64,000 nt of DNA from Candidatus Saccharimonadota bacterium (GTDB taxonomy: Bacteria; Patescibacteriota; Saccharimonadia; Saccharimonadales; Saccharimonadaceae), in NCBI GenBank assembly GCA_017531585.1, contig JAFXKT010000002.1:444203-508202 (forward strand), given 5' to 3'. Position 1 is the first letter of the stretch. Each line of letters opens with the position of its first letter. The translations under genes were made by a program, and so were the position numbers. Positions 42,299-50,725 of the stretch are shown piece by piece. Below the pieces are notes generated by a model. That model was not told where the DNA came from and ran no database searches. It saw only the letters and a list, made by a program, of their open reading frames with translations.

Positions 42299-42305
42299 TA
42301 GCTAA

Positions 42306-42332
42306 ATTATATCACGTTTTTGTTATTTGCAA
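42306..42332 (-). promoter_or_regulatory. Promoter of the ileS T-box leader
   Basis: TTGCAA (42332-42327), a 15-bp spacer and TATAAT (42311-42306) with extended TGA. Confidence 0.6.
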
Positions 42333-42384
42333 CTTTTTTATTCGCTCTGAACATTTTTGCAAGCATAAGCATTTGACATTTCCC

Positions 42385-42413
42385 AAAAGCTCCCATTTAC
42401 AAGAGGAGCTTTT
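42385..42413. terminator. Hairpin between ileS and the 42431 gene
   Basis: AAAAGCTCC pairs with GGAGCTTTT. It lies between divergent genes, where no known transcript needs ending; it overlaps the promoter region of the 42431 gene. Confidence 0.4.
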
Positions 42414-42430
42414 CTTTGTACCATCAAACC

Positions 42431-42721
42431 ATGGAAAAATTATTCGTAGCCAAGGTAGATTTTGATCCAGAACTAGGCAGAAAACAAAAAATCGCCGTAC
42501 TTCTCGACTCTAATTTTGAATGCCCAGAAAAGACACAAGAAAACACTTTTGACATCGGTCTATCTTTCTACGAAACCCCCTCTACTAAATACTTCTTCGC
42601 TTCCTGCGAGCAAACCCCAGAAGACACAGAATACGTCCCCGTAGATAGCCTAAACAAAGATAACTGCCCAGATTACGAAGCCATCGAAGCCGCCATCAAA
42701 AAACTTGGCTACGAAAGATAA
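42431..42721 (+). CDS. Hypothetical small protein
   Basis: 96 residues, soluble, mixed alpha/beta: KLFVAKVDFDPELGRKQKIAV, then YFFASCEQTPEDTEYVPVD and a C-terminal helix (YEAIEAAIKKLGYER). ATG 42431 is chosen over an upstream TTG in the same frame because TACCAT ends 6 nt before it, matching the leaderless spacing seen elsewhere. Family unknown. Confidence 0.65.
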   Translation: MEKLFVAKVDFDPELGRKQKIAVLLDSNFECPEKTQENTFDIGLSFYETPSTKYFFASCEQTPEDTEYVPVDSLNKDNCPDYEAIEAAIKKLGYER

Positions 42722-42750
42722 AAAAGAGCCATGTAAGTGGCTCTATTTTT
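42721..42750. terminator. Bidirectional terminator
   Basis: AGAGCCA pairs with TGGCTCT with T-rich flanks, between the convergent 42431 and 42749 genes. Confidence 0.75.
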
Positions 42751-43015
42751 ATTGCTGTATCATATAGTACGCTACGTCGTCGATCTGTGGTAGCTGTTTG
42801 CCTCGCCACATCTGTAGCAACCTTCCCTGGCTATCTAGTGCCAAGATTGATGGATATTCAACTACATCATAAGCTTTACAGAAGCTAACACCTGATGGTT
42901 CGTCTGGATTGATTGTTTCTGGAACATAACCCATTCTTACCTCTACATCGTGTAGCCACTCGCGTACTGTACGACCATAATCTGACGCTTCGCGCCAAAC
43001 GATTACCACCCTCAT
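42749..43015 (-). CDS. Thioredoxin-fold-like protein without CxxC
   Basis: 88 residues. VVIVWREASDYGRTVREWLHDVE starts like a thioredoxin/glutaredoxin strand-helix, and VVEYPSILALDSQGRLLQMWRG matches the cis-Pro strand and following hairpin. The CxxC position is SDYG, so it cannot be a normal redox enzyme; one Cys lies elsewhere (SFCKAYD). It follows nrdR by 5 nt and is last in the ftsZ operon. The fold call is tentative. Confidence 0.5.
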   Translation of the reverse strand: MRVVIVWREASDYGRTVREWLHDVEVRMGYVPETINPDEPSGVSFCKAYDVVEYPSILALDSQGRLLQMWRGKQLPQIDDVAYYMIQQ

Positions 43016-43020
43016 TTTCT

Positions 43021-43518
43021 TTATTTCCTCTTAATATTCTTATTATCACCCTGACTTGCACGGCGAGCATTCATCTTTGCGCGCTGTTCTGCAATACAGT
43101 TTTCAAGTTCATCTAGAGTCTTAAACTCGCGGAATACGCTTACAAAACGGACATAAGCCATCTCGTTTGTATCAGACAAAACCTCAAGAATAGTCTCGCC
43201 AATCGCGCTAGAAGGCACTTCGTCCTTTCCGAGCGCATAGATGGCTTCTTCTACTCTATCAATTACGTCCTGAACATCAAGATCGCTCTCGAAGTATTTG
43301 CCAACGCTGCTACGTACTGATCCAGCCATTTTTTCGCGGTTAAACGCTTCACGGCTACCACTACGCTTCTTAACCATCATTCCTGGGCGCTCGATGCGCT
43401 CATAGGTCGTAAAACGATGCTTCCCATCCAAAGATACGCGGCGGCGACGAATCATTGTGCCGTCTTGAGATTCGCGGCTTTCAATAACTTTGCTTTCACC
43501 AATTTTCAGATGGCTCAT
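43021..43518 (-). CDS. nrdR: NrdR-like regulator lacking the zinc-ribbon cysteines
   Basis: 165 residues. NrdR represses ribonucleotide reductase genes via an ATP-cone. The family core is clear: SKVIESRESQDGTMIRRRR, HRFTTYERIERP, KKRSGSREAFNREKM and the ATP-cone to VFREFKTLDELE. However, the four zinc ligands are absent: the usual MxCPxC start is MSHLKIGE and the usual CxxCGxRFTTYER is SLDGKHRFTTYER. AAGGAG 9 nt upstream and the gap after ftsZ fix the start, so the cysteines were not lost by a wrong start. The C-terminus is extended and basic. Confidence 0.88.
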   Translation of the reverse strand: MSHLKIGESKVIESRESQDGTMIRRRRVSLDGKHRFTTYERIERPGMMVKKRSGSREAFNREKMAGSVRSSVGKYFESDLDVQDVIDRVEEAIYALGKDEVPSSAIGETILEVLSDTNEMAYVRFVSVFREFKTLDELENCIAEQRAKMNARRASQGDNKNIKRK

Positions 43519-43531
43519 CGCCTCTTACTCC

Positions 43532-44770
43532 TTAATTATTCTTGTTTCTCTTGTGGCGGCGAAGAATTGCTGGCAAATCGTTATCATCATCAGCCTGGGA
43601 ACCAAATACGCCAGAGTTCCACATGTTTGTTGTAGTTGTAGAAGTAAACTCTTCACTACCCATTGGCTGCTGTGACTCAACAACTGGTTCTGGTTCAGCG
43701 ACAGGAGCAACTGGTTCTGGTTCTGCTACTGGCATTGCTACTGGAGCAGCCTGAACTTCTGGCTCTGAAACTGGATTAATAACAGATTGTGCGCGTGGGT
43801 CGCTATTGTAATATTCAGAATCGAAACCGGTTGCAATAACAGTGACCATGATTTCGTCTTCTAGTTCTGGGCGAACACTCCAACCCATGATAATGTTTGC
43901 ATCTTCGCTAACGTTTGCAGTAATAACTGCACCAGCTTCCTGAACTTCGGCCATAGAAACGTTTTCTGGACCAGATACAAGATATAGAACACCGCGAGCA
44001 CCATCGATAGAAACCTCTAGGAGCGGAGATTCGATAGCTTGCTGAGCTGCGATTGCGGCACGGTTTTCGCCAGATGCGCGACCAATACCCATAAGTGCAG
44101 AACCTGCATCCTTGATAATTGCGCAAACATCGGCAAAGTCTAGGTTAATATCATGCTCTTCGGTAATGATTTCGGAAACACCCTGAACGCCCTGGCGAAG
44201 AACATCGTCAGCAATACGTAGAGATTCACGCCAAGGAATATTAACATCAACAACTTCCATTAGGCGATCATTTGGAATAGTAATAAGAGCATCAACACTG
44301 CGAGCCATATGTTCGATAGCCCAATCTGCATTGCGCTTACGAACTTTACCCTCGATTGAGAATGGCTTCGTAACAACACCTACAGTAAGGATACCGAGCT
44401 TGCGAGCTTCTTCTGCAACGATATAACCTGCACCAGAACCAGTACCACCACCAGCACCAAAGGTAACGAAGACCATATCTGCGCCTTCGAGAGCCTTCTT
44501 GATATCTTCGCGGCTTTCATCTGCAGCCTTTTCGCCCTTAGCAGGATCAGCGCCAGCACCAAGGCCCTTTGTGGAGTCCATATGTAGAGGAACCTTTACA
44601 TCTGCCTTTGTGCTACGAAGCTGCTGAGCATCAGTATTTACTGCAATAAGTTCAACACCAGAAAGACCAACCTCGCGCATGCGATCGATTGCATGGCCGC
44701 CGGCGCCACCGACACCAACAACCTTAATTTTTGCTTCACTATCTATATCGTTAGGTTTTACCTCGGGCAT
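43532..44770 (-). CDS. ftsZ: Cell division protein FtsZ
   Basis: 412 residues. The GTP-binding tubulin signature is [17 protein letters not shown], with [16 protein letters not shown] at the start and the T7 loop [13 protein letters not shown]. The linker is Pro/Glu/Val-rich ([16 protein letters not shown]). The C-terminal peptide [14 protein letters not shown] is the binding site for FtsA. AGGAG upstream. Order ftsA-ftsZ-nrdR-Trx-like on one strand. Confidence 0.97.
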   Translation of the reverse strand: MPEVKPNDIDSEAKIKVVGVGGAGGHAIDRMREVGLSGVELIAVNTDAQQLRSTKADVKVPLHMDSTKGLGAGADPAKGEKAADESREDIKKALEGADMVFVTFGAGGGTGSGAGYIVAEEARKLGILTVGVVTKPFSIEGKVRKRNADWAIEHMARSVDALITIPNDRLMEVVDVNIPWRESLRIADDVLRQGVQGVSEIITEEHDINLDFADVCAIIKDAGSALMGIGRASGENRAAIAAQQAIESPLLEVSIDGARGVLYLVSGPENVSMAEVQEAGAVITANVSEDANIIMGWSVRPELEDEIMVTVIATGFDSEYYNSDPRAQSVINPVSEPEVQAAPVAMPVAEPEPVAPVAEPEPVVESQQPMGSEEFTSTTTTNMWNSGVFGSQADDDNDLPAILRRHKRNKNN

Positions 44771-44859
44771 TTGTTTTTACTCCTACTTTCCAATTCTTTA
44801 TCTAATATAACATCTGTACAAATATTTTGCTAGACGGCAAGAAAACAGATACGAAAATA

Positions 44860-46101
44860 TTAATGGAAGAATCCCATAAACTTTGAGAAGATATTTCCGC
44901 CGCCATTACCACTATTTTTGTGGCGTTTGCGTGAACGGCGACTGTTTTCATTGTATTCCCTAGCCTCCATATCACGAAGCATAAGGCCAATCGCAGTTGT
45001 ATAATCAGATTTCAAGATATTCTTATCTGTTGCCGTAATACCTGGAAGCACCTCGCCCATACGGACGGCCATACTAAGCTTTGAGCGAACATAAAGATCC
45101 AAATTACGCATCTTTGCACCACCACCGGTCAAGATCAAACCCTCTGGCAAGCGCTTATCATAGCCAGAAGCAATCAAGCGATTGTGAACTTCTTCAAAGA
45201 TTTCATCAAGACGAGCCTCAACAACCTCGTTAATCTCGCTACGTGAGAATACGTACTGATCACGACCATGCGTCAAAGTAACATCTTTGCCATCTTTGAA
45301 CTGGCCATCAGCATGACGAAGTTTAACATCTTCGGCCAAATCTGGCGTTGCAGCCAAAATTGTAGCAAGATCACGCGTAATATCGTTGCTACCCATCGGA
45401 ATAACAGATGTATACTGAAGTTCACCCTCGTCATAAATCGCAATACTAGTCGTTGCGCCACCGAAGTTTACAACGCCAATGCCGTTTTCTCTCTGACGAT
45501 TCGTAATAATCGCCGTAGCCGCAGCCTCTGCCGCCGGAACGACCTCATGCATTGCAAGGTTGCCAGCACCAATACAAAGCTGATTCAAGTTCTCTACATC
45601 TGGCGTAAGCGCAGAAATCACGTTCGCGCGAATCTCCAAACGCGTACCAATCATGCCATAAGGATTACGAATACCGCCCTGGTTGTCCAAGATATATTCA
45701 AAAGGAATCAAGCTGAGCGTTGTTCTATTTTTTGGTACACGCCCCTCGATAGCGGTCTGATTGAGGCGCTCAATCACATTATCATCGATACCACGGCCCA
45801 TCGAACCATCGACATTCGTGACCGTACCATCTACCTTTGTGCTAGCAATACTGTTCGTATTAATACTGACGCTAGCACCAGAAATATTGATACCGCTCAT
45901 ATTCTCTAGTTTATGAAGACAGACATTGAGTGGCTCAATCGGAGATTGAAGATCAGAAATAGCGCCACGACGAATACCCTCGGAATTCGCCTCACCAAAG
46001 CCAACAATCGTGACTTCGTCATTTACTTTACGACCAATAACTGCCCGAATTTTATTCGAGCCAAAATCGATACCAACTGCAAAGCGCGCTCTTTCTTCCA
46101 T
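44860..46101 (-). CDS. ftsA: Cell division protein FtsA
   Basis: 413 residues. It is the actin-like membrane anchor of FtsZ. VGIDFGSNKIRAVIGR (phosphate 1), the 1C domain start, GVVNFGGATTSIAIYDEG (phosphate 2) and LILTGGGAKMRNLDLY (adenosine) are present. The C-terminal FSKFMGFFH is a short amphipathic membrane-binding helix. TGCTACAAT ends 7 nt before the ATG (nearly leaderless). Confidence 0.96.
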   Translation of the reverse strand: MEERARFAVGIDFGSNKIRAVIGRKVNDEVTIVGFGEANSEGIRRGAISDLQSPIEPLNVCLHKLENMSGINISGASVSINTNSIASTKVDGTVTNVDGSMGRGIDDNVIERLNQTAIEGRVPKNRTTLSLIPFEYILDNQGGIRNPYGMIGTRLEIRANVISALTPDVENLNQLCIGAGNLAMHEVVPAAEAAATAIITNRQRENGIGVVNFGGATTSIAIYDEGELQYTSVIPMGSNDITRDLATILAATPDLAEDVKLRHADGQFKDGKDVTLTHGRDQYVFSRSEINEVVEARLDEIFEEVHNRLIASGYDKRLPEGLILTGGGAKMRNLDLYVRSKLSMAVRMGEVLPGITATDKNILKSDYTTAIGLMLRDMEAREYNENSRRSRKRHKNSGNGGGNIFSKFMGFFH

Positions 46102-46134
46102 AACCTATATTGTAGCATAAGCACAAAGTAAATA

Positions 46135-46170
46135 AAAATACACCTGCCCTTATAAAACAGGTGTATTTTC
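46135..46170 (-). terminator. Terminator of adk-map
   Basis: AAAATACACCTG pairs with CAGGTGTATTTT between the map stop and the ftsA promoter. Confidence 0.8.
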
Positions 46171-46175
46171 TCAAA

Positions 46176-46919
46176 TTAAAGCTGAGTAATAATTTCGTAG
46201 CCGTCTTCCGTAACAAGAACCGTGTGCTCGAAATGGCAGCCAAGCGAACCATCTTTCAAGCATACCGTCCAGCCATCGTCGCCCTCTACGACAACCGTAT
46301 CTGGCTTGCCAAGGCTAGACATTGGCTCGATACAAATCGTATCACCAGGCTTCAAAGTGTAACCATGACCCTTCTTACCATAGTTAGGTACCTCTGGCTC
46401 CATGTGCATCTTTTTACCGATACCATGACCGACATAATTCTTAATTACACCAAGCTTACCCTTCTTTAAGGTCTTCTCTACAGCAAAGCCAATATCGCCA
46501 AGCTTAGCGCCTGGGCGAACCTGCTCAATGCCTTCATAAAGTGAAGATTCCGTAAAGCTCAAGAGATGCTTCTGGGCGGCCGTTGGCTTGCCAAGAATCA
46601 TCGTAAAGGCCGAGTCAACATAATAGCCTTTATATTTGATAACGAGATCATAAGACACCTTATCGCCTTCTTCGAATACAACATCTTTCGGAATACCATG
46701 AATAAGCTCGTCGTTAACCGAAATACAGATAGAACCTGGAAAATCTACTTCTGGCTCATAATAGGCAATACCTGCGCCATATTCAAGAATCTTCTTTTCT
46801 ACCCATTTATCAACTTCCTTGCCCGTCATTCCGGGCTTGGTATACTCACGAAGCTCTTTGAAAATCTGCGCCATGATTTTGCCGCCTTCGCGCATGGCAT
46901 TAATTTTGTCGTAATCCAT
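46176..46919 (-). CDS. map: Methionine aminopeptidase, type I
   Basis: 247 residues. It removes the starting Met. The five metal ligands appear as SYDLVIKYKGYYVDSAFTM (two Asp), NYVGHGIGKKMH (His), ICIEPM (Glu) and CHFEHTVLVTEDG (Glu). The ATG overlaps the adk stop (TAATG), the order adk-map being common in ribosomal operons of other bacteria. Confidence 0.96.
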   Translation of the reverse strand: MDYDKINAMREGGKIMAQIFKELREYTKPGMTGKEVDKWVEKKILEYGAGIAYYEPEVDFPGSICISVNDELIHGIPKDVVFEEGDKVSYDLVIKYKGYYVDSAFTMILGKPTAAQKHLLSFTESSLYEGIEQVRPGAKLGDIGFAVEKTLKKGKLGVIKNYVGHGIGKKMHMEPEVPNYGKKGHGYTLKPGDTICIEPMSSLGKPDTVVVEGDDGWTVCLKDGSLGCHFEHTVLVTEDGYEIITQL

Positions 46920-47464
46920 TAATCAATTACCTTCCACTCAGCAAGCTGCTTCTCGATACGCTTAGAGACCTCTTCAATCTCGCCAACACCATCGATATGC
47001 GCAATTTTTACGCCTTTTTCAGATAGCATTTCAGACATCACCTTAATTGTGCGATCAAAGATTGCCCAGCGTTGTTCGATAGCCTCATCAGTATCGTCTT
47101 CACGAGCGCGCAAAGACAAGCGCTTCTTTAGTTCTTCGTGAGGCACATCAAAGATAATTGCGCCATCGATATACTTCGTATCGCCATTATCTACAACCCA
47201 CTTAGCCTGCCATTCATCGCGTGGATAACCATCAAGAATAGCATTAAAACCGGCTTCGTCGGCCTTAACAACAGCATCATGCATCATTTCGACAACTAGT
47301 TCATCTGGAACCAGTTCGCCCTTCTTCATAATCTCTTCAAGCTCGGGATCTTTACGATCGCGAAGCATCTGGCCAATGGACATCCATTTCCAGTTATGTT
47401 TTTCAGCCAGTTTTTGCCCCTGCAAACTTTTGCCACTGCCTGCTGGGCCAAAGAATATTATCAT
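46919..47464 (-). CDS. adk: Adenylate kinase, short lid-less form
   Basis: 181 residues. It interconverts AMP, ADP and ATP. The P-loop is FFGPAGSGKSLQGQ, followed by MLRDRKDPELEEIMKKGELVPDELV and LDGYPRDEWQA (AMP binding). Where long bacterial enzymes have a ~30-residue lid, this one has only RLSLRAREDDTDEAIEQR. AAAGGAG lies 5 nt before the ATG, with a TATAAT box ~30 nt upstream. Confidence 0.94.
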   Translation of the reverse strand: MIIFFGPAGSGKSLQGQKLAEKHNWKWMSIGQMLRDRKDPELEEIMKKGELVPDELVVEMMHDAVVKADEAGFNAILDGYPRDEWQAKWVVDNGDTKYIDGAIIFDVPHEELKKRLSLRAREDDTDEAIEQRWAIFDRTIKVMSEMLSEKGVKIAHIDGVGEIEEVSKRIEKQLAEWKVID

Positions 47465-47515
47465 TTTTCTCCTTTAATTTTTTCAAATAAATTATATCGT
47501 GTTTCTTTACGCGCA

Positions 47516-47542
47516 AAAATACCCCGAACCGCGGGGTATTTT
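47516..47542 (-). terminator. Terminator of rpsU
   Basis: AAAATACCCCG pairs with CGGGGTATTTT. Confidence 0.85.
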
Positions 47543-47549
47543 ATGTCTC

Positions 47550-47765
47550 TTATTTAAGGCCTAACTTCATACGTTCGGCTTTTTCAGCTTTGCGCTTATC
47601 ACGCAAAATAGCTTTCAAACGGCGTTCGCGCTTGGAAATTGGCTTAGAGAAGCGCATATTTTCCTTCGCAGTAGCCATTACGCCACTCTGAAGAACCTTG
47701 CGATTGAAACGACGAATGATGTTTTCGTTCGCTTCTTTCTCATCTTTACGGGTTACTTTAATCAT
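47550..47765 (-). CDS. rpsU: 30S ribosomal protein bS21
   Basis: 71 residues, very basic. VTRKDEKEANENIIRRFNRKVLQSGVM and the following Arg/Lys-rich helix (RFSKPISKRERRLKAIL) match bS21. TATGGTAAAAT ends about 9 nt before the ATG, without a clear ribosome binding site. Confidence 0.9.
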   Translation of the reverse strand: MIKVTRKDEKEANENIIRRFNRKVLQSGVMATAKENMRFSKPISKRERRLKAILRDKRKAEKAERMKLGLK

Positions 47766-47786
47766 ATTGGCTAAATTTTACCATAT

Positions 47787-49400
47787 CTAAGAAATTCTTT
47801 CAAGGCTTATTAGATTAGCTTCAAGCTTAACATTTCCACGCCATTCATTCTTCATAAGCGTAAACTGCACCAAGATATGCTCCCCTGTCCTAACATTCAG
47901 CCAATCCTCTGGCGCATAGAAAGCCATCATCTTCATTTCGTTGCCATGGCTATCCGCCACCGTAAGCGCCAAATGTTGCTCTTTAAGCACGCGTACGTTC
48001 TTGATTTTGCCCGTAATCTCAAAGATTGGCTCCTGATTCCCCTCACCAAATGGCTCGAGTAGCTGAATCTCATCATATAGCTCAAGTTCCAATTTCGAGA
48101 AATCTCCTAGGATTACGTCACTCGTCTGACGAAGGAATCTCTCCTGAGCAATCAAGCCAAGCCCATCATAATACTCATTTATCTCTGTTTTAAAAGTATC
48201 AAAATCTTCCACCTTAATACTTAGACCACAGGCCCCAGCATGACCACCGCCAGAAAGCAGTAATCCTTCTGGCATATTCTGCATCGCCTCGGCTAGCGAG
48301 AAATCACCAAAGCTACGGCCGCTACCCTTTAGCACTCCATTATCTACCTCGGCAAGAACAAGTGCTGGCTTCTTATATAGCTCAACTAGCCTACCAGCAA
48401 CAATCCCCACGATACCTTCGTGCCATTTACCATGAACCACAATTACCTTATCACTCTCGTCAACTTGCTCTGTCGCCTCACGAATCGCAGAATCCTGTTC
48501 CTTCTTGCGCTCAGCATTAAGATCATCGAGCTCTTCGGCCAAAGCAATCGCCTCAGAACGCTTGTCCGTCATCATTAACTTCAAGGCCAAATCCGCACTC
48601 TTCATGCGCCCAGCGGCATTAATTCTTGGCCCAAGCTGAAAACCAATCATCCTACTGTCTACTTCTTCGAGCTTCGAACCAGCCTTCTTGGCGAGCTCCT
48701 TGATACCCTTGCGGCGCGTTTTTGGAAACACCTTCATGCCAAAATAAGAATAAATGCGGTTCTCATCACGAAGCACCATCGAATCGCAAATCGTGCCAAG
48801 CGTCACCAAATCAAGCAACCACTTTTCTTGACCATCGCAAGCCCCGCCATTCTTACGCATATTCAGCGCTCTAGCAAGCGTAAAGGCCACGCCAACGCCT
48901 GCCATTCTTAGGCCATACTTCTCGCCTGGAAGATGCGGGTTAACAACCGTAACCGCCGCCTCTGGCTTATGTGGAATCTCGTGATGATCCGTTACGATTG
49001 TCTCGATTCCCAAATCTTTTAGTTTCTGGATAGTATCGCCCGAACCGGAACCATTATCTACAGTAATCACCAAAGTAGCACCAGAAGCCTGAATCTTCTC
49101 AATGGCACCATCTTTCATACCGTAGCCATCCGTAAAACGGTTCGGCAAAATCACGTCCACCTCTTTAATACCAAAATCAATAAGAGCCGTATGAAGCACC
49201 GTCGAAGAAGTTACACCGTCAACATCGTAATCGCCAAAAATCAGCACCTTCTCGTTTTTGTCTTTCGCCTGCTCAATACGCTCGACAGCCTTCTCGACCC
49301 CAATCATCTCAAAAGGATCAAAGAGGTTCTCATACTTTGGATACAAAAAATCCTCATTTAATCCTCGGTCCTTCAAAATTTGCGCAAAAATTTCACTCAT
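47787..49400 (-). CDS. recJ: Single-strand DNA exonuclease RecJ
   Basis: 537 residues. IFGDYDVDGVTSSTVLH (motif I), VTDHHEIPHKPEA (DHH motif), LGPRINAAGRMKSADLA and the DHHA1 motif LLSGGGHAGACGL are all present. It ends with an OB domain. It lies 25 nt after a small winged-helix gene and may be cotranscribed with it. Confidence 0.95.
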   Translation of the reverse strand: MSEIFAQILKDRGLNEDFLYPKYENLFDPFEMIGVEKAVERIEQAKDKNEKVLIFGDYDVDGVTSSTVLHTALIDFGIKEVDVILPNRFTDGYGMKDGAIEKIQASGATLVITVDNGSGSGDTIQKLKDLGIETIVTDHHEIPHKPEAAVTVVNPHLPGEKYGLRMAGVGVAFTLARALNMRKNGGACDGQEKWLLDLVTLGTICDSMVLRDENRIYSYFGMKVFPKTRRKGIKELAKKAGSKLEEVDSRMIGFQLGPRINAAGRMKSADLALKLMMTDKRSEAIALAEELDDLNAERKKEQDSAIREATEQVDESDKVIVVHGKWHEGIVGIVAGRLVELYKKPALVLAEVDNGVLKGSGRSFGDFSLAEAMQNMPEGLLLSGGGHAGACGLSIKVEDFDTFKTEINEYYDGLGLIAQERFLRQTSDVILGDFSKLELELYDEIQLLEPFGEGNQEPIFEITGKIKNVRVLKEQHLALTVADSHGNEMKMMAFYAPEDWLNVRTGEHILVQFTLMKNEWRGNVKLEANLISLERIS

Positions 49401-49425
49401 GCCGGTTTTACAGATACAAAATCAA

Positions 49426-49722
49426 CTAATTAATGATTTTGCTACTAGCTTTACTGCTGCTTTGCTGATCCTTAATCACAATACTCTGAAGCTCTTTCAG
49501 AATTGGAAACTGTTTGTTTGTCTGATAAATACTCGTGTTGCCTTTCTTGGTAACAGTCAAAAATCCACCTTTTGCTAAACGCTTGAGCTCACGCTGAATA
49601 TTTCCAGGGTCCTCCTTGATGAGCTTCGACAAGCCACGTACATGGGTCTTAAAATCTGGATACTTAGCGAACACAACAATAATCTTACGACGCACCCGGC
49701 TCGTTACGAAAATGTCTAACAT
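49426..49722 (-). CDS. Small winged-helix DNA-binding protein
   Basis: 98 residues. LDIFVTSRVRRKIIVVFAKYPDFKTHVRGLSKLIKEDPGNIQRELKRLAKGGFL reads as helix-turn-helix followed by a wing (TVTKKGNTSIYQTN), as in ArsR/MarR-like repressors. The C-terminus is Ser/Lys-rich. AAGGAGG is very close to the ATG (3-4 nt), which should lower translation. No ligand site is visible. Confidence 0.78.
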   Translation of the reverse strand: MLDIFVTSRVRRKIIVVFAKYPDFKTHVRGLSKLIKEDPGNIQRELKRLAKGGFLTVTKKGNTSIYQTNKQFPILKELQSIVIKDQQSSSKASSKIIN

Positions 49723-49822
49723 TTACCTCCTTAACTGATTACTATTTTAGCAAATCTTCGGTATTTTCTACAACGTTTTTTATTAATATTTTTCAAGATT
49801 TTTTAGTTAAACTTCAGCCTCA

Positions 49823-49851
49823 TTGACCCCTGTTATAAGATATGTCATAAT
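49823..49851 (+). promoter_or_regulatory. Full -35/-10 promoter of the 49931 gene
   Basis: TTGACC, a 17-bp spacer and CATAAT. A ~75-nt leader follows. Confidence 0.7.
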
Positions 49852-49930
49852 TAACGAGTCCGACAGGTGGCTTAGGTCGACGATCTTTAAAGCCGCTTCC
49901 GCTTCATTGCTTCCCAAAGGAGGTCTTACT

Positions 49931-50653
49931 ATGGGAAAGTTAATCAAAAACGACATACTGTTAGCAAATCTACTGGATTCTTTCTTCGAAAGACTCGCCA
50001 AAAAATGTGATCGCTGGCAGCCGAACGAGTTATATCTTGCATTGGCCGCCGAAGCATTAGCCGCCGAAAACGAAACTTTCTTCGCTTGCTCCGAGGTTAC
50101 GCATTATGGGCATCTCAAGGAGGCTTGCATCAACACGCTTCCCTCTATCATTGAGCCTCAAAAGATTCTGCACAGAATCGAAAGCGATCTTTCCCAGCAA
50201 AGGCTCTCGTCTGGCTCAGAAGATGACGAATTTAAGCTCGACGACCTGATTCAGCCTATCATCAACTTGCACCGTTGGAAGGTTTCGGAATATGGCGTTT
50301 TCGACACTGTAGATAGCAGTATTGTTATCGGAAAGCGCCATCCTCGCCGAATCGCACAGGAAGCTCTTCGAATCGCCGCTGCTCTTAACAGCGACAAGCT
50401 CTACGACAAGGCCATCTGCGCCCTCAAAAGCTATATCCTTATCGATAATAGTATCTTTTGGGTTTACGCTAGCGTCGCAGACTGTTACGACGAGCTCTGG
50501 GGAGAACCGGATATCGATGCTCCATGCGATCTGTTAAGCCTGGCAAAAATCTTCGATCCCTACGCACCGAAGGCTAATCCTGAGCTCGACTTTCGCTACA
50601 GAGAGTACCAGATTACGCCTGAACTCCTCGTTGCTTTTGCAAACATGCTGTAA
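49931..50653 (+). CDS. Hypothetical soluble protein, cassette type
   Basis: 240 residues, largely helical: KNDILLANLLDSFFERLAKKCDRW, YLALAAEALAAENETF, RRIAQEALRIAAALNSDKLYDKAICALKSYI. The pairs of helices near 150-200 look TPR-like but no clean TPR is present. AAAGGAGG 7-8 nt before ATG 49931 decides the start; the longer frame would begin in the -35 box. It has its own promoter and terminator. Family unknown. Confidence 0.78.
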   Translation: MGKLIKNDILLANLLDSFFERLAKKCDRWQPNELYLALAAEALAAENETFFACSEVTHYGHLKEACINTLPSIIEPQKILHRIESDLSQQRLSSGSEDDEFKLDDLIQPIINLHRWKVSEYGVFDTVDSSIVIGKRHPRRIAQEALRIAAALNSDKLYDKAICALKSYILIDNSIFWVYASVADCYDELWGEPDIDAPCDLLSLAKIFDPYAPKANPELDFRYREYQITPELLVAFANML

Positions 50654-50661
50654 GCGGCCAA

Positions 50662-50700
50662 AATTGCCCCTGTTTCCAAGGATGAAACGGGGGCTTTTTA
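50662..50700 (+). terminator. Terminator of the 49931 gene
   Basis: GCCCC-GTTTC pairs with GAAAC-GGGGC and ends in TTTTT. Confidence 0.85.
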
Positions 50701-50725
50701 TTGCTTCTTGCGGTACAATATTCCT

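Noticed and set aside
42749-43015. Functional glutaredoxin
   Set aside because: The active-site CxxC is missing (SDYG in its place), so only a fold-level similarity is claimed.
45268-45909. A 213-residue plus-strand frame opposite ftsA
   Set aside because: It is antisense to the conserved ftsA frame, has a skewed Arg/Asn/Ile composition and no ribosome binding site.
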